Of a stretch of DNA of 64,000 nt, positions 10,751 to 24,479 are shown in pieces. How positions within the stretch are numbered: the stretch's first letter is position 1; each line of letters opens with the position of its first letter. The notes below the pieces were generated by a model, which saw nothing but the letters and a program-made list of their open reading frames with translations, searched no databases and had not been told where the DNA came from. Made by a program: the position numbers and the translations under genes. Origin of the DNA: Molanna angustata (Eukaryota; Arthropoda; Insecta; Trichoptera; Molannidae); contig OY754972.1 in the NCBI GenBank assembly GCA_963576475.1, forward strand, positions 12,538,811 through 12,602,810, given 5' to 3'.

Positions 10751-11700
10751 TTGAATTGATGAATTGTTTTCTTAATATTAAAATTGTAATTATTAAATTG
10801 TGGCGAAACATCCCTATGATGTCCGCACATCCCTAACTTCATTTCAGTAGTACCAACGCAAGCTGAAGATATAAACAGTTATTCCCACCTACGCTAATCA
10901 TTCGGATTATCTCCAGTTGCCGTGGCTTGGCGTATCGCGAATTCTCCTCGACATTCTTATCCTGTATTAATTATTATCCTGTATTAATTAAGATATTTAA
11001 TTATTAAACAACTAAAATGTAACCTTAAACTAAATAGATAACTGTCAGCGTAAGTACTATCTTTCATTATATTAATTATCAGTTGCTCCAATATTTAATG
11101 TCAGTAGTATATCTTATATATAGAGAGATGAGTTTTGACAATCTTCTGATAAAAATTCCTTCAAATCAATCAATCACAAATATTTTAATCATCTCCCTAT
11201 AAAATCATGTATAGTATAACAACAATTATTGTATTAAATTAAATGTAATTAAACAGATAAAGTATGAGAAATAGTTACCTAATTAATCATTATTTTGATA
11301 TCGCATCTCGTTTTGTATCAAACCATTTTGGAAAATCCGTGTGTGGTGTGTGACTTCCATATTGATAAAATATTTAATTATTTATCAACCCACGCCTACA
11401 TCCTATTATATATTATCAATACTATTGCGTTAAACTTAAATCACTATGTATATATCGTCATAAACATGTTCATTCATAATTTGTATACACCTCAAAAAGA
11501 GTTCAATGTGATGTAAACCACAGAGTGATATAAATTTAGTTTAACATTCATCCATTTTTTTACTGCAAACTGTACGTAGGTTGTTTAATTGCCATAATGC
11601 AGTCTCTTCCAACCATTCGCAAAACGTGAAATCTCAAAAGTCAATTCGGTACCAAAGTATAATACCTAAGAAAAAAAAATAAAAGCTTGACTTCAAAAAT
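10751..11700. other. Unassigned AT-rich region
   Basis: A short less AT-rich patch near 10850-10970 could be worn LINE sequence, but no motif is convincing. A 73-codon frame at 11295-11516 lacks any signature. Confidence 0.35.
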
Positions 11701-11703
11701 GCA

Positions 11704-11900
11704 GTTATTTTATTTTATTTTATTTTGATAAGGAAACAAAACAGGAGTACCTACAGAAAGAAAAGTACATGATAAATATAAGAGAAGTATACAACAATCT
11801 GTACACCCAATAACATTTAACAGTTATTGGATAACAACATTAATGTCGACATAGTAACTGTTAGCTGCCCGAAAAGCAATATTTGAATATGAATTATTAT
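11704..11900 (-). mobile_element. LINE 3' UTR remnant (tentative)
   Basis: TTTTATTTTATTTTATTTTG followed by AAGGAAACAAAACAG is the inverse of the tail at 16100-16233 (TGTTTTGTTTCCCAAAATAAA). No coding sequence is attached. Confidence 0.4.
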
Positions 11901-12682
11901 TCTATTATAAAAATTAGAATTTTTACCATGTTTCTGAATAATGTGATCTAATGTTTGAATTCCTTTTGATGTGAAATACGAAATTTAACTAGAGAGCACA
12001 TATATTAAAAAAAATGTTTTCGATTCACACATTTTAGTTTCATAAAACATTTAATTTTACGCATTTTGATCACGCACAATACAAGTGAATTGAGGTATTT
12101 AATTTTGTTCAATTTCTTCTACATTCTTGTATTATTCATACATTTAACCTTATAATGATTAAAAGTTATTTCTATGATTCAAACTACATTTTCAAATACT
12201 TGGGCATTCATTTTTTAACTTAATTAAGTTCATAGTTCCTACTCTTTTTATATTTTTCTCAATACTCAAAAAATATTAACAAACAACAAAATTAAACTGT
12301 CAAACATTTCCAAACCAAATCCTTCCTACACAATGCTTATAAAGGATTCATATTTTTTTATGGTAAAACGATATAATATAAAATTATTTAAACTATTAAA
12401 ATATATTTGTGGGTAGCTTTTAATTTTTGGAAAAGTAATAAAATATGAGTAATTCTTTATTTCTTTTAGATCTAAAAGGCGTTGTATAAAATGACATTAT
12501 CATCTTCACTGCTTAGGTATATAGTGCCATAGGTTCAGGGTCGGATATCTCTTGGAGTTACAATTCAATCTCCATTGCAGTGCAATAGTGGAGAGTTATA
12601 TGATTTTCAAGCGTAATTTCACAATTATTTTGTGTATTTTTTAACATTAATTTCTCAATCTTCTTCTTCATCGATGGCGTAG
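11901..12682. other. AT-rich DNA, no feature seen
   Basis: Nothing recognised beyond simple AT-rich sequence. Confidence 0.4.
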
Positions 12683-12965
12683 GCCTCAGGTGCTAGTTTT
12701 GGTTTTAAATAAGTGGCGATTCCATGCCTTTAGTGGTTCTTATAATGTATTGAGGGAAAACCAGTTAAAAGTTAGTTACCTCCAATTACCTCCAGTTTGC
12801 GAGAATCTTCTTCTGGGATGTGGGTCTCCTGGATGGTCAGAACGTCCAACCGCTCCATCAACTTTACCAGCCTTTGCTCTAGTCATACCTTCGACATTTA
12901 TTTGTCCTATTTCAAGGTTTGTTACTGGATTATCCAGATCGTCAGTTCGTTTTAAAGGTTTAAAA
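12683..12965 (-). pseudogene. LINE endonuclease-domain fragment
   Basis: On the minus strand the sequence reads QINVEGMTRAKA, then after a frame change DVLTIQETHIPEEDSRKLEV, and further on RHGIATYLK. This is the N-terminal apurinic-like endonuclease of non-LTR retrotransposons: the N.EG..RAK block, the QETH motif holding the metal-binding glutamate, and the GIATYLK strand. At least two stops and one frameshift interrupt it. It is the only endonuclease segment seen in the window; the other LINE relics are 3' ends. Confidence 0.7.
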
Positions 12966-13157
12966 CATTAAGAATTCTTGGCCGTGGAGGGGTCGTCTGT
13001 GAGGGGTCTTTAAAAAGACCCTTTTTGTCAATGTGGTCGTGAGGTCTTTTGACGTAACAGCTGATGTCGTGTAAAGATTAACTTACGATCTGAATAATTA
13101 TGATTTAAGAATTTTTAATTCAATAATGGGCGTCCCCGCCGGGAGTATTTAGAACAG

Positions 13158-13294
13158 GTGTGCCGCGACATGCATTGTACCTCTTACACGGAGATGAAAA
13201 GAGTCGCTGAAGACCTAGCGGAGTGGAGGAGGAGATGCATCAATTTAATGCTGCCAACCAATCTTCAAGATTGAAACAAAAGAAGAAGAAGAAT
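13158..13294 (+). pseudogene. LINE 3' end with GAA tail
   Basis: The frame reads VCRDMHCTSYTEMKRVAEDL, then AEWRRRCINL, and stops at 13272-13274, followed within a few bases by a GAA repeat (13281-13294). The composition and stop-proximal position match LINE C-termini of the GAA-tailed group. Confidence 0.65.
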
Positions 13295-13501
13295 GGATAC
13301 AAAAGAAATATGTATTCAATCTTTCAAAAAGAAAAAAAAATAATAAAACTATTCATTGGAGAGTTAAAATGTCGGCCATAACTCGCTTGTTTATAATTTA
13401 TTGTGGTTTCATGGTCAAATAAAAATAATAATATAAATATAAGTTTTTGATGGAGCCTATTTCGTTTGATTGATATATGTATAATAATGATAATTTAACC
13501 A

Positions 13502-14176
13502 AACCATTTAAGAATATTGACTCTCTAAAAATTTTATTTAACGCATATGTTCGAAGTCACGTGGAATTCGCAACCACTGTATGGAATCCTCATTATAAGT
13601 TGCACATAAATAACATAGAAAGATTGATGGATTTGACGGTAACTTTGTGGTAGTCCATGATTACAATAATAATGATGTAAATATGTACTTTGCTAAATAC
13701 CACTTATTGAGTATAATTAAACACTACTAGTTTCGGGAGAGCACTCCTCCTTAGTTATAATACACCCGTCGATGGGAGGAGTGCTCTCCCGAAACTAGTA
13801 GTGTTTAATTATACTCAATAAGTGGTATTTAGCAAAGTACATATTTACATCATTATTATTGTAACATAGAAAGAATCCAAAAAAAATTCATCAAACACCT
13901 CGATTTTAGAACTAGGCGATTTGGTATCAGTTATGAGGAATCTTTAAAACATCACCAAATGTTACCACTCAACAAAAGAAGGGGTATAACTGATATATGT
14001 TTCCTATATAAATTACTCAACAACCAAATAGAAAGTCCGTATCTCTTAGAACAAATCCCATTCAACTGCCCCGCCAGACAAAACCGCCAGAACCTCCTCT
14101 TTTACACTAAATACTCAAGAACAAACTATGCAAACAACACTTTTATTAACCGCAGCTGCAATACATATGTACCTTA
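13502..14176 (+). pseudogene. Jockey/CR1-like LINE C-terminus, split by a foldback
   Basis: The first part reads SLKILFNAYVRSHVEFATTVW and then NIERL. After the insertion at 13624-13861 it resumes in the same frame as NIERIQKKFIKHL, with KHHQMLPLNKRRGITDICF and ESPYLLEQIPFNCPARQNR further on. This is the conserved C-terminal part of jockey/CR1-like RT polyproteins (..SHLEYAS.VWNP..., IE..QKKF, L..RR). Without the insertion the frame is continuous over about 145 codons and ends at 14174-14176, so the LINE fragment was in reasonable condition when hit. Confidence 0.8.
13624..13861. mobile_element. Penelope-type foldback insertion with 13-bp target duplication
   Basis: A 238-bp insert is flanked by TAACATAGAAAGA at 13611-13623 and 13862-13874. 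It contains 90-bp perfect arms (13661-13750 and 13775-13864, overlapping the duplication slightly) around a 24-bp loop. The loop-arm boundary carries GTCGATG, a GGGAG...CTCCC hairpin and CGAAACTAG, the motif found at the ends of Penelope-like terminal repeats. Relatives of the arm lie at 26650-26745 and 60400-60475. Confidence 0.75.
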
Positions 14177-14363
14177 ATCATAAGCCAGATATTTTTAACA
14201 ATAGCCTACAATCATTAAAAAAACAACTATCATCAATATTATAATGAATACTTTATGTACCAAATTGTATAATTTTTGGTATATCCAATACTATATTAAT
14301 ATGACAACTCACCCTTTCCTCCTCTCCTACCTTTCTTCATGTCCCACCCTCGCTTCATAAAAT

Positions 14364-14364
<1 letters not shown>

Positions 14365-14404
<40 letters not shown>
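14365..14404. repeat. CA microsatellite, left part
   Basis: A CA run that stops at the CACTG terminus at 14405. It resumes as CACACACACA at 16041, so the element between appears to have landed in the microsatellite. Confidence 0.9.
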
Positions 14405-14409
<5 letters not shown>

Positions 14410-14529
14410 AGAAAACTGATATTCATAAATAACGTGGTGAATTCACCATAAGTACGGAGCATAGTGATATCATCAAAATTAAGATGATAATACGATTTAT
14501 GATGATAACGCCATATAAGATATGATTAT

Positions 14530-14780
14530 GTTTCCTACTATTTATGTTTGCTTTCATCATTTCTCCTATGACGTCTTATTATATTTCCTACTATTTTTCG
14601 GTGACTTTCTCTTATCTACAGTGACGTCCTATTATTATAGATGACTTCCTCATATCTCTTGTGATGTCTTATTATATTTCCTACTATTTATCGGTGACGT
14701 TCTATTATCTACAGTGACGTCCTTTAATTGTTCCTACTATTTTTCGATGACATCCTCATATATCCAGTGACGTCCTATAA
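14530..14780. repeat. Subterminal tandem repeats of the CACTG element
   Basis: A repeated pattern TGACGTCCTATTAT, TTTCCTACTATTT and TCGGTGACGT recurs about every 60-70 bp with variants. Arrays of this kind near one end are common in CMC-type elements. Confidence 0.65.
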
Positions 14781-14789
14781 TAAAAAATA

Positions 14790-14975
14790 TTAAAATAACA
14801 ATATAACTTTATTTATTTCCACTTATTTATTTTTATTCCACAACAAGTTTCAAGAACTACCGTTCTCTTCTTCAGGTGGGTTTAAACTGAAAAAGAGAAC
14901 GGCAGTTCTTGAAACTAGTTGTGGAATAAAAATAAGTAAGCGGAAGTAAACAAAGTTATATTGTTATTTTAATTA
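14790..14975. mobile_element. Penelope-type foldback inside CACTG element
   Basis: Arms at about 14790-14875 and 14886-14975 are inverted copies with a few mismatches around a 10-bp spacer. Each arm holds AGAGAACGG..AGTTCTTGAAAC. On the minus strand the left arm reads CTGAAGA before the hairpin and GAAAC after it, matching the CUGANGA and GAAA parts of a hammerhead core. Confidence 0.7.
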
Positions 14976-15018
14976 AATAAATAGATAATTTTGTATTTTT
15001 CCACAATATTTTTTATAT

Positions 15019-15160
15019 TAACGACCGAACGTTTTCGCCAAGGTGACTTGGCATTTTCAAGGTCAAAACGAAACTTTCGTTTTTCGTTTCGTTTACGAAA
15101 GTCTCGTTTGAACCCCGAAAACGCCAAGTCACCCCGGCGAAAACGTTCGGTCGCTAATAC
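15019..15160. repeat. Inverted repeat, ~65-bp arms
   Basis: CGACCGAACGTTTTCGCC at the left returns inverted at the right (GGCGAAAACGTTCGGTCG). Arms differ at several positions and converge on an AAACGAAA-rich centre. The unusually CpG-rich sequence contrasts with its surroundings. Frames on both strands here are products of the symmetry. Confidence 0.75.
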
Positions 15161-16099
15161 AAAAAACACTGCACAAAAACACAAAGTCACTTATTCATTC
15201 ATTTAAAATGGATTTCCACTATGTAAACACAAAAACTCTAGAACGATGTTATTTTAATATTTTTTTAAAATGAATTTCCACAATGTAAACGCCTCCTAAA
15301 AATAAAACACAATCTCAACATTCTGGCCTGTGTCTGTCCGTCACTGAAGTTTTGTAGCGAGACTGCGAGACCGAGTCGACAACCACCCTGCACCATGCCG
15401 AACAAATGAATGACTGATTGAATGAACGATGAGCAAATGAGAAGAATATTGTGTGGTGCGCTGTCATCATATTTTTGCAGGAAGCACACAAAATGATATG
15501 ATTCCTCTTACATGAGATTCTGTAATCGTATTATAGTAGAATTCACTCAAAATAGTATGATTTAATATTAAAATTTGATGCTTACTCTGAAAATAAGACG
15601 ATTATGTAATCGTATTTAGTATGTTTCACATAAAATAATATGACTGTAGTATAAATTAATGTTCCATACCTTAAAAAGTTTCACATAATTTTATCACACT
15701 AAATTAGGGGACTTCATCGTATTTTCAGTGACACTTCTTCATAATAAACTGTGAAATCTTTATAAATACGGTGACTCGTCACTGTTTTTTTATGGTCATA
15801 ATCGTATTTATGAATATCACGTAAATTTATAGGACAGTGGACTATTATTTAATGTGATCAATTTTTAAGATGATGAGCATCATAATTCTTCGTTATTTAC
15901 TCAAATAATTCGATTCCATCTTACACATTTCAATGATAGCGTAATATTAAATGATTATTTCATTATTTTAGGTGACCGCACCTATTTTATACTTACGTCA
16001 TGATATTTTTAGATAACACCAAATTGACATTTTTTCAGTGCACACACACATACATACACATCACAATTGTACACTTACACCACACTTTTGTCTTTGACT

Positions 16100-16233
16100 T
16101 TGTACTGAATTGTCTTTATTATGTATATTAATCTGTGGAACAGATTAGCTTACTTTCCTGATTATTATTTTTTTTATTAATGTAAAATATGTAACAGTTG
16201 TTTTGTTTCCCAAAATAAAATAAATAAATAAAT
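16100..16233 (+). mobile_element. LINE 3' UTR and AAAT tail
   Basis: A segment ending TGTTTTGTTTCCCAAAATAA followed by an AAATA repeat resembles LINE 3' termini. The same end occurs inverted at 11704. No coding part is visible. Confidence 0.45.
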
Positions 16234-16280
16234 AAGATAATTTCTTGCACCCTGCGCAAGTGGCGAGTTTATTGCCGTAT
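16234..16280 (-). mobile_element. SINE family C, 3'-terminal fragment
   Basis: CTTGCACCCTGCGCAAGTGG and the following GCGAGTTTATTGCCGTATGG match the inverted 3' end of the SINE at 47474-47690. Confidence 0.65.
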
Positions 16281-17909
<1,629 letters not shown>

Positions 17910-18108
17910 ATTATTAAGTATTTTGGGGATAACCCGCGTCAAATTATGATTCCCGAGAGAATCAGTCGTCTGCCGACGTTTCGTCTGAATCACATCAGAC
18001 ATTTTCTAAAGGCGCCTTGTTAATAAATTTTCGTCTCGAGGGATAGTGCACGCACGTCCATTCGAGTCGAAAGCTTACTACCAAGTGAAAGTTTGAAAGG
18101 AAGCCGCG

Positions 18109-18912
18109 TCAAGTGTTAGTGGAGGGGTGGGTTTCCCCAATGACGTCATTATTGCGTTTTGTTTGGCTTCTAGTGACTCTAGTATTTAACGGTATATTGT
18201 TTACAGGTGGATTATCAGTTTTCGGCATACTAAGAATTTTACTAATGTTTTTAATGTGACTATTGTTTGAAATATCGGTAGTTTGATTACTATGGTTTTT
18301 AAAAATGTTGTTTTCAAGTACACTTGTCCATGCGGTCGGGATTCGAATGCTATCGTCCCTGTTATTCATTATACTGTTGCTTCTTTTATATATTTCGATT
18401 GCTTCCCTGTAAATTCTAAATGTTTCATTGTTAATATTCGCGACTACTTTTGAATTTTCAAAGTCTATGGAGTGATTTTCGGTCAATGAGTGATTTACAA
18501 GAGATGAAGTTAGTTTCCGGTTTTTAACATCTACGCGATGTTCAGAGACGCGCGCCGAGATTCTGCGATTTGTCCTGCCTATGTAAGTTTTTGAGCAATC
18601 ACCGCATGGGATTTCGTAAATACCGTGTGACTCTAATGGTATTTTATCTTTCGGACTTTTTAAAAAGGATGAAATTTTGTTGTCTGTTCTAAAAATGGTG
18701 CGAATATTATGTTTATAAAGTAGGTGACTGATTTTTTCTGTAGTGCCTTTTATGTAAGGCAAAAATGCAATGGAGAGTGGCTTTACTTTAGTTGACGTAT
18801 CTTTTTTATTAAAATTTTTATTAGTTTGATTTTTTACTGCATTATTTATCGTAAAATTAGAAAAACCGTTATTTCGAAACGTCGGCAGACGACTGATTCT
18901 CTCGGGAATCAT
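18109..18912 (-). pseudogene. Penelope-like polyprotein C-terminus with GIY-YIG endonuclease
   Basis: A 267-codon frame. Residues ~44-92 are the linker seen after the RT palm in Penelope-like elements (IAFLPYIKGTTEKISHLL, a Lys-Asp pair near 88-89). Residues 97-125 form the GIY-YIG core: GIY at 97-99, a CGDC cysteine pair at 103-106, YIG at 110-112, Arg121 and EH at 124-125. In this family the domain nicks target DNA for reverse transcription. No RT motifs are present. The first ~13 codons are translated from the inverted terminal repeat, so the apparent ATG is an accident of the junction and the true ORF start is lost. The frame itself has no internal stop, suggesting a fairly young copy. 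Confidence 0.85.
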
Positions 18913-18945
18913 AATTTGAAATAATTTGAATTAATAATTTGAATG

Positions 18946-18979
18946 TGAAAGCTCACCGTCACTTGACGGTGAGCTTTCA
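18946..18979. repeat. Perfect hairpin, 16-bp stem
   Basis: TGAAAGCTCACCGTCA and its exact complement flank a 2-bp CT centre. It lies at the junction of the two oppositely oriented terminal-repeat pieces of the Penelope-like element. Confidence 0.85.
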
Positions 18980-19120
18980 GTGTGAGTAGACGTGTGTCGC
19001 GCGCGTGCTTTTCGTTAAGTCCTTGAAAATGCCTGGTGATATTCAGGCGAAACGTCGGAAGACAAATGGTCTTAGTCAAGACCTACTGACACGGGAAAAC
19101 CGAGATAAAAATATTATAAC

Positions 19121-20335
<1,215 letters not shown>

Positions 20336-21215
20336 TGCAACTGTCGATTTGTTCAGGAGAACTTTGTTCTTTGTTCTTTGTTCTGGCTTCGCAGCATATA
20401 TGTTCCATACACGGATTTACTCAAAATTCAGTAGAACATTTCGTGTGTCTGTGTGTGTGTGTGTGTGTCCCTTATTACTTTTGATCCGCTCAATTTACAG
20501 AGCCCAAAATTTCAGAATATATAAACAGTTATAGGCCTACAAAAATTTTATACTCAGAATTTTGAATTTTTGTTTCAGTCAGGGGTTATCAACTTTTGAA
20601 TTTTTACTTTATTTTTCCATATATCTCAGAAACCATAAAAGCTAGAACGCTGAAAATTGGTACAACTATAGACAAATACAAAATCTCAAATTTGTTCTTT
20701 CAAAAAAATTCCAGGATTTCTCAAACATTTTTTATTAAGAAAAACATTTTTTTTATAATAAATTTTTGAGTTTAACTGCCTATATTTCCATTTTTTTTTA
20801 AAATATCGAAAAAAGCCGAAACACCCCAACTAGATAATTTAATTTTCTATAAAAAATATAAAAGTTGTATTACCACATCTCAAACTTTTTTTAAAATTTT
20901 TTATAAAAATTGAATTTAGTGACGACATTGCTTCATACAATTTGTATGGCAGTCGCCTATACACAATATGTAAGAAGACTTAATAGTTTGATAGGTACTT
21001 AATCTCCAAACATACATACAGAACCATCATGCTGTTTTCATATTCCGGGTAGGAAAACAGGACTGACCTCCATACTGTCCTATCTTGACATACATACCAA
21101 CATGTGTTAAAAATTTCAATAATTTGGATTTATGGGTTTCTAGTTTGATTCTTATTCTTCAACTATACATACTATCGCTATCGACAGTTGGATCTCATGT
21201 GTTACATGCAACTAG
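20336..21215 (+). mobile_element. Helentron-like element, plus-strand copy 1
   Basis: The 5' end is TGCAACTGTCGAT (one change from the family TCCAACTGTCGAT). The 3' end is ATCGACAGTTGGA, then a CATGT-GTT-ACATG hairpin, then CTAG at 21212-21215 followed by T. The TG array is short (about 20448-20469). The inner arm of the 5' palindrome and the following ~90 bp are deleted. Non-coding. Confidence 0.85.
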
Positions 21216-21489
21216 TTTTTATTTAATGATGTTAGTATTTGCGTGAAAAATGTTTTGCTTTAAAATGTGACACAATGCAGGTTTAGTTTTAATACAAAGT
21301 TGTCAGTTGGTTGAAACGGCAATTTCATATTTATGCCCATATGAAATGAAAGAATAACATGCTTATCGAAAGTCAAATAAGGATCTGTAAAACATGTGTA
21401 AGAATTTAGCATGTTAGCTTTCGCGTGAAATTTTCAATATGAAATATGACACAATGCTGGTTCAATTACAATTAGTACCACTTACGTGA

Positions 21490-21790
21490 TACGACACGAA
21501 CAAAATATCTTTTGAGAACTTCCGAATTGAAAATACTGAGATGCATAGTCTAGATGGCACACACTAATCTTAAGTACAGGAATAAGGAAATGTGTAATTT
21601 GGAAGACATCGTCATGGGACTGACAAAGAAGACGATTCTGGAATAAGTAATAAAATGCCAGATGATTATAGATATTTACGTAACGATAGCCTGACAGTTG
21701 GGAGTCCACTTCACAGATGACTAGGAACTCAGCAGCATACATATACAAATCTGAAGATCTACACACAAGAAAGACGAGAACGTGAATTTG
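21490..21790 (+). pseudogene. Worn LINE C-terminal fragment
   Basis: Broken frames show ELKILRCIV, CNLEDIV and, at the end, DNA parallel to the tail of the fragment at 2-317 (ACAGTTGG.AGTCCAC, then an AATCTGAAGATCT-like segment and an AAGAAAGA tail). Stops and indels are frequent, so this is an old copy. Confidence 0.6.
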
Positions 21791-22039
21791 TGAAGCTGAG
21801 ATCCATCGTTTTGGTGGTTTTAAGGGAAAGCGGCATCCTGGTGGTGTAATGTTGGTCGCAATAAATGGATTTAGGGACTGTCATATCCTGTTTATGTGGT
21901 CTCTCTTCACATTTGTGAGTGAGTTACTTACTAAAATTTGATTACTTATAAATTTTGATTTTCTTGTTTCTAATGCTTCCAATTAATCTAAATCTTGCTT
22001 GTGTATCTATAAAATTTGTACCCATTCCCGTCCCCTTCC

Positions 22040-22200
22040 GCAGTACAACACTTCTTCAGAGTTGTCATTTGTCCTGTCGATGAAGAGATCGCTTTGAAAC
22101 CGGTCTTTTATATAACTCAGTCGTAGTTAAAACAAAGTGATTTATTGTACTTAATTATATTTAGTTAAAACAGACCGTGTTATTTCGCCAGACCATTGTA
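22040..22200 (+). mobile_element. Penelope-type terminal-repeat fragment (tentative)
   Basis: Contains CCTGTCGATG, a GAAGAGATCGCTT segment and GAAACCGG, then AGTTAAAACAAAGTGATTTAT. The order TCGATG, hairpin, GAAAC parallels the foldback loops at 13.77 and 45.53 kb. Confidence 0.45.
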
Positions 22201-22659
22201 TGAAGAGCCCTGATGAAAATGCGCATTAGGTATTTTTGTTTACGTTTTTGTTCTGCAAAATCATCGCAAAAGTAGCTGGTAAAAGTAGTTATCATCTAGC
22301 GTAATAGCTGGTTCTTTTGCATATTCGTTGTTTTCACTATATTTTATGAATATTAAATCACTAGGTGTACCTATCTTCTATTTTAAGATATACACTATGT
22401 ATAAACAAATTTATTATAATAATTGCTTTTAATTCAGTATAAAGCTATCTACAATAAACATTGAAATATGTTCGGTTTCTTCTTCCTTCTTTCCGTACCC
22501 CGCAGAGCTCAGAATTATCAAATATAAAACTGAGACACACCTTCCTTTCCATCTCCTCCTCCCACTCAAATAAATCACGTACGTACCCGTAACCCAGCTG
22601 GATCCATCAAAATGCGTTGGATCCAGTAATAGTCGATAATTATATTCGGGGTTTATCTT

Positions 22660-22985
22660 AGAGATAAAGTAAGAAACGAACACATCAAGCATCTAACAAA
22701 TGTAACGGATATTGTGGATTGCGAAACTGAAGTGGGAATAGGCAGGACAAGTGGCGAGATACAGCTCTGAGAGATGGACACTAAAACTCTTCAAATGATG
22801 ACATTAGGACACAAATAAAAGTGTCGGTAGACCACAAAAAAAAATAACAGACGACATAATCTCCATCGCGGAGAAAATATGAACACAGAGAGCGCAGAAT
22901 AGATTCAGGGTGTGGAGAAACCTGGAAGAGGCATATATCCAGCAGTGGAGTAGATGGCTGACAAAAAAAAGAAGAAGAATAAGTC
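22660..22985 (+). pseudogene. LINE C-terminal fragment with AAG tail
   Basis: Segments read LRDKVRNEHI, LTNVTDIV, IAKLKWE, QVARYSSERW, VGRPQKKITDDI and RVWRNLEEAYIQQWSRWL, followed by a stop-rich AAAAGAAGAAGAA tail. This is the standard C-terminus of one large insect LINE group (AKLKWQWAGH...GRP..RW.DDI...EEAY.QQW). Two stops and a frame change make it a relic. Confidence 0.8.
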
Positions 22986-22989
22986 GATA

Positions 22990-23939
22990 ATTGTGTTGCT
23001 AGAGATTTTAATATTCCCTCTGCAATCATCTGAGCGTTTTTCTCAACTAACCAGACTGTTCAAATATAACACATGAGATTTTCCAATTGAACAATGGGTA
23101 CTTGAAAAGGCTAACGGCCGCAGTATAGCGCAGTGCAGCCAAGCAGTTGCCTCGCCAATTGATCCACAATCTATTAGTGGAATGATAGTAGAGCCGTCAC
23201 TCACGAAGTCAGGATTCATCTGGTGGCCATATATAATTCAACCCCTCACCTCCTAACTCTTCCATTCCAGTCTAGTCTGGTGCTGTCTGCCCTCGTCTGG
23301 ATGTCCTGACTCTGCAGACAGAGATATAGGAATCCGCAGTCAAAAATACGTTGGTTGGTATATCCATTAAACTAACTGTGATACTAAACAACATGGTATC
23401 TATTTTTGTCATACTAAAACTGGTGCGATTTATGACATTTCGTTGTGTGTTTGCTGTGGAGATAGGGTGAGAGTGCATTGACCTATAGCTAAACGTTAGA
23501 GCGAAGATTTTTTTTTATTTCCAAACATTTTCCATCTTCGATTTCTTAATTTTTTTATTGCTTTCGCTAAGAATATGCTTATTTAGTTAAAATACTATCT
23601 GAAAGTGTCTACTTATGCCGTAATCCTTATATATTATATACTTATTGAGATAAAAATGTATTTATTTTTATGCAAAATAGACTCTGGCGTTTTGATTGTA
23701 ACGATAATATGGCTCAAGGAAAAAAGTTACTGTTTCTAAAATAAATTAAATAAAAAAAACAAAATAAATAGTACCCATAGGATTCTATCTTAATATTTAC
23801 TAAGCATACAAAAAAGGTAGCCCATACATTATAGAAATAAGAGTTTTTTTTAGTAAATAATTGATAAATCGACACCAGAGCAGTTATAAATTTTATTGTA
23901 CGGTGTAATCAAAAAACCTTTTAAGGATTTTAAAATACT
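22990..23939. other. Unassigned region, partly less AT-rich
   Basis: From about 23100 to 23300 the composition is closer to 50 percent GC and a TATATAATT lies at 23230, but no coding frame or repeat supports a promoter or gene. The rest is plain AT-rich DNA. Confidence 0.35.
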
Positions 23940-24185
23940 ACTTTGAGTTGTGGCCAACGCTATACTCCTCACTAGTCACTCCACAGTATTCAAATTTTTT
24001 ATGGAAAATTTTAATCTTTTCGTGAAATGAGTTTGTTACATTATTTTTGATTTGAATATTTTATTATGAAAACTTGATAATTCTGAAAGTGGTGTTCATT
24101 ATTAGTACCTAATTTGAAAATAAAAAAATATCAAATATTAACTTTCCTGAGCTTGGGGTCACATTGAATCTGCGATTAAAAAATA
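23940..24185 (+). mobile_element. Family F dispersed repeat, 5' part
   Basis: Starts GTGGCCAACGCTATACTCCTC, including the ACTCCTCACTA terminus, and runs to the GAGCTTGGGGTCAC block. The second half is missing. Confidence 0.6.
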
Positions 24186-24224
24186 CTGAAATGACTCAAA
24201 TTCGTGGTTAAAACAAAGTTATTT

Positions 24225-24470
24225 TATTGAATGAATATGGCTTTAAAATTTATTAATTTGATTTGATCGTAAGCGCATAAAGTGATCACGTAAACCAGCC
24301 AATGACAGGTCGTAAGCCCTGTAGGTGCCTTGAGTTCCTGGTTCTTCTATAATGTCCCAACTTCTCTCTATTGAGATATTAAAAGTTTGTCAGTAAAAAT
24401 ATCATCTGACTCTCGATAGGTAACAAAATCCAATGTTTGCGTATATGCAATTAAAAAAAATATTCGATGA
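24225..24470. repeat. Dispersed repeat E, copy 1
   Basis: The landmarks are AAAGTGATCACGTAAACCAGC, the GGTGCCTTGAGTTCCTGGTT block, TATTGAGATATTAAAA and CCAATGTTTGCGTATA. They recur inverted at 29230-29360 and, more diverged, at 47750-48010. Non-coding, class unknown. Confidence 0.55.
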
Positions 24471-24479
24471 ACTTTAGGT

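Larger units (their letters stand above)
14405..16040. mobile_element. CACTG-ended non-autonomous DNA transposon (candidate)
   Basis: The left end reads CACTGAGAAAACTG and the right end, inverted, CACTGAAAAAATG. Both abut CA-repeat sequence. Subterminal GATGATAA-type motifs also occur in inverted orientation at the two sides. CACTG-type ends suggest the CMC (EnSpm/Chapaev) group, but no transposase remains and the target duplication cannot be read inside a CA repeat. Two foldbacks (14790-14975, 15019-15160) lie inside. Confidence 0.5.

Noticed and set aside
13004..13021. GGGTCTTT-AA-AAAGACCC hairpin as a terminator
   Set aside because: Intrinsic terminators are not expected in an insect genome, and no gene ends here.
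14991..15206. Two opposite ~70-codon frames as a gene pair
   Set aside because: Their symmetry follows from the underlying inverted repeat.
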